From the NCBI RefSeq assembly GCF_003350375.1, contig NZ_QQAR01000003.1:1-64000 (forward strand): a DNA stretch of 64,000 bases. The letters are read 5' to 3'. This DNA comes from Flavobacterium sp. AG291. Lineage in GTDB: Bacteria; Bacteroidota; Bacteroidia; Flavobacteriales; Flavobacteriaceae. The position numbers and the translations under genes were made by a program. The notes beneath the pieces are model-generated. The model saw only the letters and a list, made by a program, of their open reading frames with translations, searched no databases and was not told the DNA's origin. Shown here piece after piece: positions 26,267-34,391 of this stretch (position 1 is the stretch's first letter; each line of letters begins with the position of its first letter).

Positions 26267-27025
26267 ATGAAAATTGTAATATCTCCTGCCAAGTCGCTGG
26301 ACTTTGAAACCAAACTGCCTACCCGTAAACATACCGATGCTGCTTTTCTGGCTAATGCACAGGAAGTGCAAAATGTACTTAAAGAAAAGTCGCCAAAGGA
26401 ATTAAGTGAGCTGATGGATATTTCAGATAAATTAGCCGACCTTAACTGGCAACGTAACCAGGACTGGAAACTGCCATTTACTACAAAAAATGCACGTCCG
26501 GCCATGTATGCTTTTAATGGAGATGTGTATATAGGACTCGATGCTTATACTTTACCGGCTGCCAAGATCAATAAGATTCAGGATTCATTAAGGATACTTT
26601 CAGGATTATATGGATTGCTGAAACCTCTTGACCTTATACAGCCGTATCGTCTCGAAATGGGAACGCAATTGCCGGTAGGAGAGAATAAGAATCTTTATGA
26701 GTACTGGAAAAAGGCCATTACCGAAGCTTTAAACAACGAATTAGCTGATGATGAGCTTTTCGTTAATCTTGCCAGTAATGAATATTTTAGTGCAATTGAT
26801 GTAAAAGCATTGAAAGTTCCGGTTATTACTCCTGAGTTTAAAGATTATAAAGATGGCAAGCTTAAAATGATTAGCTTTTTTGCCAAAAAGGCGAGAGGAA
26901 TGATGGTGCGTTATATCATTGATAAGAATGTGAAAACCCTGAAAGGATTACAGGGTTTTGATTATGAGGGTTATAAATTTGATCCGAAATTATCCAAGGG
27001 GAATACGCTTGTGTTTACCAGATAG
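26267..27025 (+). CDS. yaaA: Peroxide stress protein YaaA
   Basis: A 252-residue member of the YaaA (DUF328) family, which binds DNA and lowers free iron damage during peroxide stress. Family blocks are complete: MKIVISPAKSLDFE, ALYAFNGDVYIGLDA-like (here AMYAFNGDVYIGLDAYTL), LRILSGLYGLLKPLDLIQPYRLEMGT, and the C-terminal FFAKKARGMMVRYIID with FDYEGYKF. Normal length. It is monocistronic with a short predicted leader, in a region rich in oxidative stress functions. Confidence 0.96.
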   Translation: MKIVISPAKSLDFETKLPTRKHTDAAFLANAQEVQNVLKEKSPKELSELMDISDKLADLNWQRNQDWKLPFTTKNARPAMYAFNGDVYIGLDAYTLPAAKINKIQDSLRILSGLYGLLKPLDLIQPYRLEMGTQLPVGENKNLYEYWKKAITEALNNELADDELFVNLASNEYFSAIDVKALKVPVITPEFKDYKDGKLKMISFFAKKARGMMVRYIIDKNVKTLKGLQGFDYEGYKFDPKLSKGNTLVFTR

Positions 27026-27026
27026 T

Positions 27027-27071
27027 ATTGAGAACTTAGATAATGATAGATATTAGATAATAGATTTCATA
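27027..27071 (+). repeat. Dispersed repeat, TAGATAATAGATTTC type
   Basis: Contains AGTATTGAGA, TTAGAT, ATGATAGA and AGATAATAGATTTC in order, matching the minus-strand copy at 23962-24004. It lies between yaaA and the next gene. Confidence 0.6.
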
Positions 27072-27108
27072 GTTTGGAATTTGTTATTTGAAAATTAGAA
27101 TTTGAAAA

Positions 27109-27459
27109 ATGAGGATTGAGGATTTGTTTAAACTTGAAAATACTGAAAGAGAATATAAGCATTCGGTAATTATCAATTTCTATTATGGTTATCAGGAGTT
27201 GGATGAATTGCACAATCTGGAGAGTAAACTCAGGATATTACTTTTCGACAAGGGAATAGGCGAGCTTGACGGGCATGAAATTAATATCGATGGCTCAGAC
27301 GGAACTTTATTTCTTTACGGGAATAATGCCGAGGAGTTATATAAAACGATTGAACCGATATTGTTAAATACTCCATTTATGAAAAAGGCAGAAGTTTACC
27401 TTAGGTTTGGAGATATGAGAGATACATCTGCTCCAGAGATTGATTTCATATTGCAATAA
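27109..27459 (+). CDS. Hypothetical protein, possible YaaA-adjacent small cytoplasmic protein
   Basis: A 116-residue protein with no signal peptide or membrane helix. It looks like an alpha/beta fold: VIINFYYGYQELDELHNLESKLRILLFDKGIGELDGHEINIDGSDGTLFLYGNNAEELYKTIEPIL has strand-helix-strand-helix order with the conserved-looking GELDGHEI. I do not recognise a family with certainty and assign no function. It has its own strong terminator. Confidence 0.72.
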   Translation: MRIEDLFKLENTEREYKHSVIINFYYGYQELDELHNLESKLRILLFDKGIGELDGHEINIDGSDGTLFLYGNNAEELYKTIEPILLNTPFMKKAEVYLRFGDMRDTSAPEIDFILQ

Positions 27460-27476
27460 CGGAGCATTATTATGAT

Positions 27477-27516
27477 AAACGGCGATAAAGAATAATCTAT
27501 ATCGCCGTTTTTTTTT
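27477..27516 (+). terminator. Terminator after the 27109 gene
   Basis: Ten-bp perfect stem AAACGGCGAT/ATCGCCGTTT (27477-27486 with 27501-27510) followed by T9. Confidence 0.85.
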
Positions 27517-27543
27517 AGTATAAAGAGTTGGAGGTTTAGTAGT

Positions 27544-28557
27544 TTATTTTTTACTGTAAAGAGATCCGTTTTTGATGCTCTTCTTATTAAGGACACCTTT
27601 TTTATAGTGCTGCTCGAGTATTTCTTCTGCTTTCGTAGTAGATATATTTAGTATTTCAGCATATTCTTTTACAGCAAGCGTAGGATAGTAGCTAAAAATA
27701 CCAAGAGGGTTATCATCACTGATTTTTTTCTTTTTAGCATCCGGATATAGGGCCAATATAACTTTTTCGTATGCATCATACGGCTTAGAGCCATAAACTG
27801 TAAGTTGGTTGGTGGTGCCATCAGAAAAGAAAAGGGTTGGAAACCCACGCACCCCCATGCGACGGGCTAACTCCAGGTCTTTTTGAAACAATTCTTTGGC
27901 ACCGTTATCATAATCAGTCTTCATTTTTGCCGTGTCTAGTCCAGCCTGTTTAGCTGCTGAAACAATGTTTTCCCATTTAGCTATATTTTTTTTGTCGAGA
28001 TAAAGTCCTTCGCGCAGTATTCGCATAAATCTTATCGCTTTTGTAGGATCCTGCATTTGTGCTGCCTTCATGGCGATACATGATGGATATGAAGAATCAA
28101 GCGGATCTTCAAGCCATACATCACCGTCTATAGGCATCTGATAATAATGACTGGCTTCATCCCAATGATGTGCAACATCAGAAGGTTTGCTTATACCGCC
28201 GCTGTTATAGCTCCAGTCCGGTAGAAGGCCGCCCATGCGATAATCTATCTCAAAATACTCGCCGTATTCAAGTTTTAGTTTTCGAAGTTGTGGTTCTATA
28301 CCCCAACAAGATGAACAAATAGGATCGGTGTAGTAAATTATTGTAATTGGTTTAATACCTTTTTTAATAGTACCACCTTCTGCTGATGATGTGGCAGAAG
28401 GCATTTCGCATGATCCTGTAACAGGGTCGCACAGTAATGCATTATTTTTAGTATCGCTCATTTTTGAATTGGTTTGTGATTGACAGCTAATAGCGGTTAT
28501 CAGGAACAACATCAAAAAGGTATACTTTGTTAAAATGTATCTGATTCCTGATTGCAT
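27544..28557 (-). CDS. DsbA-family thiol oxidoreductase lipoprotein
   Basis: A 337-residue protein with an N-terminal lipoprotein-like signal ending TAISC (Cys25), a linker with a possible second cysteine pair (C43, C50), and a DsbA/FrnE-type thioredoxin fold with an inserted helical domain. The active site is CSSC at 81-84 (DPICSSCWG), and the cis-proline loop is RGFPTLFF. The C-terminal 60 residues add an extra helical tail. It would act in extracytoplasmic thiol chemistry. It is divergent from an HxlR regulator whose conserved N-terminal cysteine is typical of redox or electrophile sensors, suggesting that the regulator controls this gene. Confidence 0.88.
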   Translation of the reverse strand: MQSGIRYILTKYTFLMLFLITAISCQSQTNSKMSDTKNNALLCDPVTGSCEMPSATSSAEGGTIKKGIKPITIIYYTDPICSSCWGIEPQLRKLKLEYGEYFEIDYRMGGLLPDWSYNSGGISKPSDVAHHWDEASHYYQMPIDGDVWLEDPLDSSYPSCIAMKAAQMQDPTKAIRFMRILREGLYLDKKNIAKWENIVSAAKQAGLDTAKMKTDYDNGAKELFQKDLELARRMGVRGFPTLFFSDGTTNQLTVYGSKPYDAYEKVILALYPDAKKKKISDDNPLGIFSYYPTLAVKEYAEILNISTTKAEEILEQHYKKGVLNKKSIKNGSLYSKK

Positions 28558-28603
28558 GGTATTAATTCATAATTTTGCTGCAAATTTTAAAACAATTACG
28601 ACG

Positions 28604-28619
28604 TAAGTCAATAAGTCAA
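28604..28619. promoter_or_regulatory. Tandem TAAGTCAA repeats between the DsbA-like and hxlR genes
   Basis: Two abutting 8-base direct repeats (28604-28611 and 28612-28619) carry TTGACTTA on the minus strand, placed where a -33 element of the DsbA-like gene or an operator would lie. Confidence 0.4.
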
Positions 28620-28625
28620 AAAAAT

Positions 28626-28949
28626 ATGACTACCCAAAAAGATACAGATTCAGCTTCAGGATGTCCTGCAGAAGGACTTTTAAAAATGCTTTCAGGAAAA
28701 TTCAAGCCACAGGTCTTTCGGCTTGCTTTGGATGGGCCGTTGAGGTTTAATACTCTTTTACGCCAGATAGAGGGTGCTAATAAGCAATCGGTTTCTGTTG
28801 CGCTTAGGGAACTGGAAGATTTTGGACTTTTAGAAAAAAAGACAATAAACCTAAAACCATTGCACATCGAATATTCTTTAACGGAGAAAGGGGAGTCGTT
28901 GGTGCCGGTTTTCAGGCAGCTCGAGCTTTTTCAAAATAACAACCAATAA
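28626..28949 (+). CDS. HxlR family transcription regulator
   Basis: A 107-residue winged-helix protein of the HxlR type. The N-terminal CPAEGLLKMLSGKFKPQVFRLALDGPLRFNTLLRQI is the family block with the conserved cysteine (C13), followed by VSVALRELEDFGLLEKK and IEYSLTEKGESLVPV. In several members this cysteine senses aldehydes or oxidants. The ATG at 28626 is chosen; the frame reaches back to a TTG at 28575, but that extension would overlap the divergent gene's promoter. It ends two bases before a strong terminator. Confidence 0.92.
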   Translation: MTTQKDTDSASGCPAEGLLKMLSGKFKPQVFRLALDGPLRFNTLLRQIEGANKQSVSVALRELEDFGLLEKKTINLKPLHIEYSLTEKGESLVPVFRQLELFQNNNQ

Positions 28950-28950
28950 A

Positions 28951-28982
28951 AAACGCCGAAGATACTCTTCGGCGTTTCGGTT
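28951..28982. terminator. Bidirectional terminator between hxlR and the efflux operon
   Basis: Eleven-bp perfect stem AAACGCCGAAG/CTTCGGCGTTT (28951-28961 with 28967-28977), loop ATACT, T-tract on the right and A-tract on the left. Confidence 0.85.
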
Positions 28983-29013
28983 TTTAGAACAGATGTGTAT
29001 ATAACTAAGTATA

Positions 29014-29301
29014 TTATTTTTTTAATTTAGCCATAAAGTTTTTAAATTCCGGCAGGAATTCAGAAAACAACTCATTCTCTTTGTTTTTAAGCATCACTTC
29101 GCTGAACATTTTAAGTCCAATGGCAAATTGTGCCGATTGTTCAGTATCCTGAAAATGATTCTTTTCCTGCAATCTGCTGATGATTGAGAATATCTCGTCG
29201 TGATTATCAAACTCAAGCTCGAGGGCGGGGTTTAGGTTTTCTTCTTTCGGACTGAATTTATGTTCCAGTGTGATCTTATAGTGGTTGTATTTCGGATTCA
29301 T
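29014..29301 (-). CDS. DUF3861 domain protein
   Basis: A 95-residue cytoplasmic protein of the DUF3861 family (YKITLEHKF...LELEFDNHDEIFSIISRLQEKNHF...AIGLKMFSEVML). The family is small and has no known function; it is largely beta strand followed by helices. It is the last gene before the shared terminator and follows the MFS efflux genes in the same direction, so it may be read through from that operon. Confidence 0.82.
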   Translation of the reverse strand: MNPKYNHYKITLEHKFSPKEENLNPALELEFDNHDEIFSIISRLQEKNHFQDTEQSAQFAIGLKMFSEVMLKNKENELFSEFLPEFKNFMAKLKK

Positions 29302-29316
29302 AATGACTGTAAACTA

Positions 29317-29502
29317 TTAAGGCCATGCAAATTCAGAAAGGCCATGTATGTCTTTTTTCTTGTCGGTACCTAAAAGCCTTTTTAAAGCATTCATGATACT
29401 CTCTTTATTTTCGATTTCCTGTTTAGAAACCTTATCGTTGTAATTTTTTTCCATTTGATTTGATTTTTTTGATTTTGATTGATGTTTAAAAAGGCCCATC
29501 AT
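29317..29502 (-). CDS. Small basic protein of unknown function
   Basis: A possible 61-residue protein starting at the ATG of MMGLFKHQSKSKKSN; the frame extends nine codons to a TTG that is less likely. It is rich in Lys and Asn, with a possible amphipathic helix (IMNALKRLLGTD) and the ending GLSEFAWP. No family is recognised. It fits the space between the MFS and DUF3861 genes on the same strand, which is the main support; it could also be chance. Confidence 0.42.
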   Translation of the reverse strand: MMGLFKHQSKSKKSNQMEKNYNDKVSKQEIENKESIMNALKRLLGTDKKKDIHGLSEFAWP

Positions 29503-29546
29503 TACTGACAGGCCTGTATATTCTGTCAACTTGAAACTGTTAACTA

Positions 29547-31136
29547 TTAGTGCATAGCTTCACTCATATCCACTTTGCCTTTGCCTCTTTTTATAAGCAG
29601 GATAAACGGAATACATATCAGGAAGAGTATACCCAGGTACAGGAATATATCCATATATGATAATACTGTTGCCTGTTTTATAACAGCTCCTTCCATCGCT
29701 TTGTATGCTTTGGCGGTAGCTTCTGTTAAAGAGTATCCTTTAGACATAAAGCCCGCAGTAAGCTGCTGTACTCTTTGCTGCACAGCATAATCGGTTAACT
29801 GTTCATGACTTACAAGGGTTACCCTGTGGCTTTGTGTAAAACGTGTAATGAATGTACTGATGATCGCAATACCAAATGAACCGCCTAACTGACGCATCAT
29901 TCCCGTAAAAGCTGCACCCTCTCCAATACTTTTCCCCTTGAGGGTAGAAAGCGCCATTGTTGTAATAGGTACGAACAGGAGACCAAGTCCCATTCCTCGC
30001 ATAATAAGTGGCCAGAACATGTGTTCGCTTCCGGTATCCGGTGTCATGATGTTGTACATCCAGAAGGTAAATACAAAGAATATCAGAAACCCTACGGCCA
30101 CCATATATGTTTGCGGAATACCGCGCTGTATCATCTGCCCGATAATAGGCATCATGAAAGCAGTCATCAACGAACTTGGAATCAGTAGCAGACCGGCATC
30201 AAGCGCAGGCCATCCCAATATCTGCTGAGTATAAATTGGTATTACAAATGTGGTTCCGTACAAACCGAATCCCATTATAAAACACAATATAGTCCCTATA
30301 CGCAGATTGGTATCTTTAAGTACCTGAAGGTTTACTATTGGATGTTCATATACCAATTCCCTCCAGATGAAAGCTACAAGGCTAAATAAGCTGACTACGC
30401 TTAGTGCAATTATCAGATGGTCTTCAAACCAGTCGTCCTGTTGTCCGTGCTCCAGTACAAACTGAAGCGATCCGATGAATCCTGCGAGGAATACTATTCC
30501 CCACCAGTCTACCTGGTTAGCTTTAAGCTTTTCACCATATTTAGGGCTTTTTACATACATTAAGGTAAACATGGTAGCAATTATACCAAGCGGTATATTG
30601 ATGTAAAATATGTAAGGCCAACTCCAGTTGTCTACAATCCATCCTCCAAGAGGCGGACCAAGGGTAGGACCTACAATTACACCCATACCGTAGATAGCCT
30701 GTGCCATACCACGTTTTTCTGCGGGATAACTTTCGGTAATAATGGTTTGTGCTGTTACAAGCAGCGCTCCACCACCCATACCCTGTATGAACCGGAAAAT
30801 AACCAGTTCCCAAATGTTAGTCGCATTACCACATAGGAATGACGATACGGTAAATATTATAATTGATGCCGCAAAGTAATTACGTCGTCCAAACTGCTGT
30901 GAAAGCCAGCTCGTCATAGGGATTACGATTACGTTTGCAATAGCATAGGCCGTAATAACCCAGGCTACATCGGTTAGCGTGGCACCAAGGCTACCTCGCA
31001 TTTCGTTAAGTGCAACGTTAACAATGGTTGTGTCTACAATTTCAAGCAGGGCACATAGTACCGCTGTTATCGTAATGATAACCCGCCTGAAGCCGTATTC
31101 AACCAAGTCTTCGCTTACAGTTGCTGCTCCTGCCAT
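29547..31136 (-). CDS. MFS multidrug exporter, DHA2 (EmrB/QacA) family
   Basis: A 529-residue inner-membrane drug:proton antiporter with about 14 hydrophobic helices. Motif A occurs as WLSQQFGRRNYF after the second helix, and motif C as GPTLGPPLGGWIVDNWSWPYIFYINIPLG, typical of antiporters. The N-terminus LEIVDTTIVNVALNEM is the DHA2 D1 motif. With the HlyD and TolC genes directly upstream it forms an EmrAB-TolC-type tripartite pump; the gap to the HlyD gene is four bases. Confidence 0.95.
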   Translation of the reverse strand: MAGAATVSEDLVEYGFRRVIITITAVLCALLEIVDTTIVNVALNEMRGSLGATLTDVAWVITAYAIANVIVIPMTSWLSQQFGRRNYFAASIIIFTVSSFLCGNATNIWELVIFRFIQGMGGGALLVTAQTIITESYPAEKRGMAQAIYGMGVIVGPTLGPPLGGWIVDNWSWPYIFYINIPLGIIATMFTLMYVKSPKYGEKLKANQVDWWGIVFLAGFIGSLQFVLEHGQQDDWFEDHLIIALSVVSLFSLVAFIWRELVYEHPIVNLQVLKDTNLRIGTILCFIMGFGLYGTTFVIPIYTQQILGWPALDAGLLLIPSSLMTAFMMPIIGQMIQRGIPQTYMVAVGFLIFFVFTFWMYNIMTPDTGSEHMFWPLIMRGMGLGLLFVPITTMALSTLKGKSIGEGAAFTGMMRQLGGSFGIAIISTFITRFTQSHRVTLVSHEQLTDYAVQQRVQQLTAGFMSKGYSLTEATAKAYKAMEGAVIKQATVLSYMDIFLYLGILFLICIPFILLIKRGKGKVDMSEAMH

Positions 31137-31140
31137 AATT

Positions 31141-32229
31141 TTATTTTAAATGTACATCTACTTCTACGTTCATACCCGGGCGAAGCAGTTTTACTTTTTC
31201 TTTATCGTTGTTTTGAGTAAGGCTGATTTTTACAGGAAGTCTTTGTACTGTTTTTACGAAGTTACCTGTTGCGTTATCAGGAGGCAATAATGAAAATCTT
31301 GCACCGGTAGCAGGAGAGAAGCTTGTAATTTGGCCTTCAAATTCTACATCTGGGTAAGCGTCAGAAACGATCGTTACTTTTTGGCCCTCTTTCATTTTTG
31401 TGATTTGCGTTTCTTTAAAGTTGGCTACAACCCACGCATCCTGAGTGTTGATGATGTAAAACAATGCCTGTCCCGGTTGTACCAGTTGTCCCGGCTGAAT
31501 GTCTATCGTAGAAACCTGTCCATCAATAGCAGCAGTAACTACTGTATAGCTAAGGTTAAGGTTAGCAGCGTCAAGGGCAGCCTGAGCTCTTTTGATATTT
31601 GCCGAAGCAACTTCTGTCTGTTTTCCTGTAACAGCCGATCTTGAAACGCTCGCACTTCTTTGAGATTTACTTGCGGCTTCTGCCTGTTGCAATACTTTTA
31701 GCTGAGCTTCAGCTTCCTGTTTTGTAGCCTGAGCCTGCTCATACTGTTGTTTAGTTATTGAGTGATTCTTGTAAAGATTCTCGAAACGTACAAAGTCATT
31801 GTTAGCTCTCCAAAGTCTTACTTTAGCTGCTTCAATGTTTCCTTTTGATGACTGGATATTCGCATCAGAGACAGATACACCTGCCGAAGCACTGCCAACA
31901 TCAGCTTTCGCTGCCTCATAACTTCCCTGGGCGGCAATTAAAGCAGCTTTAGCGTCTTCAACTCTTACAGCATAATCTTTATCGTCGATAACGAAAAGTG
32001 TGTCGCCTTTTTTAACAAAGTCGTTATCCTTTACATAAACTTTAGTGATATATCCTGTAACACGAGGGATAATAGGGTTCATGTTTTTTTCAATCTGTGC
32101 ATCATCAGTAGTTTCGTGAGCCAGAGAATGCATGTATTTGTAAGTTCCATACCCGCCACCCAGTACAACAAGGGCAACAAGTATTGTCATGAACTTTTTG
32201 TTTGTTTTCTTTTTAGTGCTATTTTCCAT
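31141..32229 (-). CDS. HlyD/EmrA-type membrane fusion protein
   Basis: A 362-residue periplasmic adaptor with one N-terminal transmembrane helix (about 13-30), a biotinyl-lipoyl-like domain (PRVTGYITKVYVKDNDFVKKGDTLFVIDD), a long coiled-coil hairpin (about 85-210, Ala/Gln/Lys rich) and a beta-barrel domain (LVQPGQALFYIINTQDAWVVANFKETQITKMKEGQKV). It joins the MFS transporter to the outer-membrane TolC protein. It is located between the tolC-like and MFS genes in a single operon. Confidence 0.95.
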   Translation of the reverse strand: MENSTKKKTNKKFMTILVALVVLGGGYGTYKYMHSLAHETTDDAQIEKNMNPIIPRVTGYITKVYVKDNDFVKKGDTLFVIDDKDYAVRVEDAKAALIAAQGSYEAAKADVGSASAGVSVSDANIQSSKGNIEAAKVRLWRANNDFVRFENLYKNHSITKQQYEQAQATKQEAEAQLKVLQQAEAASKSQRSASVSRSAVTGKQTEVASANIKRAQAALDAANLNLSYTVVTAAIDGQVSTIDIQPGQLVQPGQALFYIINTQDAWVVANFKETQITKMKEGQKVTIVSDAYPDVEFEGQITSFSPATGARFSLLPPDNATGNFVKTVQRLPVKISLTQNNDKEKVKLLRPGMNVEVDVHLK

Positions 32230-32242
32230 GATTGGACTATAA

Positions 32243-33595
32243 TTAATTATTGTTTTGTGTAAGATTAAAAGAATCGGTTAGTTTTCCTGAAGCATTAAGC
32301 AGTTCATAGTAACGCTGTGTAATTTCAGCTTTAGAGAACGTTTCATTAATTTTTGCAGTTAGCTGCTCAATATCAGCTTCAAGAAGGTCGTTAGTGTCTA
32401 CAAGTCCGTTGTCGTATTTGTCTTTAACGATTCTGTAGTTTTCTGTAGATTGTTCTACCGCATCCAGGTATGATTTATTTTGTCTGATGCTCAGGTTGTA
32501 GTTTTCAAGCGATTCCTGAACCTGAACTTTCACACGGTCAGTTTGTATTTCCAGCTGTTGTTTTGTTTCAAGGGCACGGCTTTGTGCGGCTTTCACTTTT
32601 TTGCCGTTCTTGAATATCCCGGCAAGGTCATAGGATACACCTACGCCAAAATTCATGGCATTCGTGACACGAACTACATTCTGGATATCCATGGCAACAT
32701 AGCCTGCGGAAAGAGCAACAGAAGGATAGTAATCTCCCTTGGCAATCTTAACGTTTGCTTCTGAGGCTTTTTCCTGCCATCTAAGCGCCTCTAAATCCTT
32801 TCGCTGAGCAATTGCCTCACTTTCGCTAATTGAGGGCTTTAAACCGCCTGCATTTTTAAAATAAGCGGCATTGGCAGTGATTTGGGTTCCTTGAGGAAGC
32901 TTCAGGAAAGTTACAAGCTGGAAATTAATCTTAGATTCTTTTGCTATGGCATCGTCAAGTGTAGCCTGAATGTTGCTAACTCTTAATTGCGATTTCAAAA
33001 AGTCATTTCGGGCAAGTAATCCGTTTTGCTCCATAGCGCTAAAATCTTTTACACGCTGTTCTGCGCTTTTAAGGTTTTCCCTTATCAGGCTGATCGACTC
33101 CTGTGCTTTGTAGAGGTTTACATACAGCATAACCGCCTGCATAGCCAGTTGCTCTTTGGTATTGGCAGCATTAAAGGTTTGTGCCTTATAAAGATTTTCT
33201 GAAGCATTAATGCTGTTCTGGATTTTGAAGCCAGAGAAAAGAGGCATGCTTGCACTAGCCTGTGCAAACAATATCTGGTTTACATCAGGTGATGTAGATG
33301 ATGATCCTTCGTTTTCTCCTGAATCGCTGCTGCCTAAAGGTAATCTTAATTTTACGTCCGGGTTGGTAATTCTCATGTATTGCCCCGAAACCTTAAAGTC
33401 AGGATACTGACTGTTCTTGGTGTTTTCGTATTCAAATTTCGAAGTAGCCACTTTAGTGTCGGCAAGAGTAGCTTCTGTACTTTTGGTAACTGCCAGGTTA
33501 ATAGCCTCATCCAGCGAAAGCTGTTTCTTTTCCTGTGCCTCAATGGCAACAGCAAAGAATAAAAGGCTGCATGGCAGTAAATGCTTAATTTTCAT
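32243..33595 (-). CDS. TolC family outer-membrane efflux protein
   Basis: A 450-residue protein with a signal peptide (residues 1-20, LLPCSLLFFAVAIEAQ) and two repeated outer-membrane-efflux domains: beta segments alternate with long helices such as LYKAQESISLIRENLKSAEQRVKDFSAMEQNGLLARNDFLKSQLRVSN. It forms the outer-membrane channel of the pump. It overlaps the tetR reading frame by 11 bases, so tetR is the first gene of the operon and the pump is under its control. Confidence 0.95.
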   Translation of the reverse strand: MKIKHLLPCSLLFFAVAIEAQEKKQLSLDEAINLAVTKSTEATLADTKVATSKFEYENTKNSQYPDFKVSGQYMRITNPDVKLRLPLGSSDSGENEGSSSTSPDVNQILFAQASASMPLFSGFKIQNSINASENLYKAQTFNAANTKEQLAMQAVMLYVNLYKAQESISLIRENLKSAEQRVKDFSAMEQNGLLARNDFLKSQLRVSNIQATLDDAIAKESKINFQLVTFLKLPQGTQITANAAYFKNAGGLKPSISESEAIAQRKDLEALRWQEKASEANVKIAKGDYYPSVALSAGYVAMDIQNVVRVTNAMNFGVGVSYDLAGIFKNGKKVKAAQSRALETKQQLEIQTDRVKVQVQESLENYNLSIRQNKSYLDAVEQSTENYRIVKDKYDNGLVDTNDLLEADIEQLTAKINETFSKAEITQRYYELLNASGKLTDSFNLTQNNN

Positions 33596-34208
33596 TTGCT
33601 AAAAGCGCTTTAATGGTTTGTTTAATATGAGCCGTAAGCTCGTTGAGGATGTAATTTTCAAATTCTTCTTCAGTGCGCAGATTCAGTATCTCTTCAAAAT
33701 ACAGCCTGTTCATCTGAAAGTTTATAAGAATTCCCATAATAGTAGGGGTGATAAGAGGGATGTTGACATCTTTTTTGAAAGCTCCTTTTTCCTGGCCTTC
33801 AACAATGATCATCCTGAATAATTCAGAATTCTCTTTTTTGATGTCCATAAAGGACTTCATGTCCATAATCCTTTTTTTGTTCGAAAGTTCAAAATGCAGT
33901 ATCTGGTACATGCATTTGTTCTTATTGATTCGGGAAATGTAAAGATCAATAAGTCGTTCTACTTTTTCAAGAGGAGAGAGGTCGTCACGGTAGATGTTCT
34001 CAATCTGCATTTTCATACCTGAGGTGCGATGCACAATGAGTGTCTCAAGCAGCTTTTCTTTAGAACCAAAATAATACGATATCATCGCAATATTTACTTT
34101 GGCCTCTTTAGCAATTTGCCTTATAGAGGTACCGTCAAAACCGTCTTCTGCGAAAAGCCTTTCAGCTACCTGCAAAATCTCCAGTTGTTTGTCGTTAAAC
34201 TCTGTCAT
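33585..34208 (-). CDS. TetR family repressor of the efflux operon
   Basis: A 207-residue TetR regulator. The N-terminal helix-turn-helix is clear (QLEILQVAERLFAEDGFDGTSIRQIAKEAKVNIAMISYYFGSKEKLLETL), and the C-terminal helices would bind the effector. The ATG at 34208 gives MTEFNDKQ; the frame opens at a TTG at 34235 that lies on the -7 box and is rejected. Two tandem 16-bp palindromes over the promoter strongly suggest autorepression, released when a drug binds. It is the first gene of tetR-tolC-hlyD-mfs. Confidence 0.94.
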   Translation of the reverse strand: MTEFNDKQLEILQVAERLFAEDGFDGTSIRQIAKEAKVNIAMISYYFGSKEKLLETLIVHRTSGMKMQIENIYRDDLSPLEKVERLIDLYISRINKNKCMYQILHFELSNKKRIMDMKSFMDIKKENSELFRMIIVEGQEKGAFKKDVNIPLITPTIMGILINFQMNRLYFEEILNLRTEEEFENYILNELTAHIKQTIKALLANEN

Positions 34209-34232
34209 TAAATTAAGTGTTGTTTTGCAATG

Positions 34233-34270
34233 CAAAGTTAAACACTTGTTTAAATTAAACGTTTGTTTAA
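34233..34270 (-). promoter_or_regulatory. tetR operon promoter with two tandem palindromic operators
   Basis: TTAAACACTTGTTTAA (34238-34253) and TTAAACGTTTGTTTAA (34255-34270) are palindromes TTAAACR-N2-TGTTTAA whose centres are 17 bases apart. The -7 box TAACTTTG (minus strand, 34240 to 34233) touches the first palindrome. Confidence 0.75.
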
Positions 34271-34391
34271 CAGTGTTGTTAACATTTTTTTAACAAAAAA
34301 CGTTTGCGAAAATCACTATAAATAAATTCTATAGTTTGTATTTATATTATTGTTATTCAGGTTTTTTGGTTTGATTATATAAACTTTTTAT

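Noticed and set aside
34209..34235. TTG start of the tetR gene
   Set aside because: It falls on the -7 box beside the operator; ATG at 34208 is better placed.
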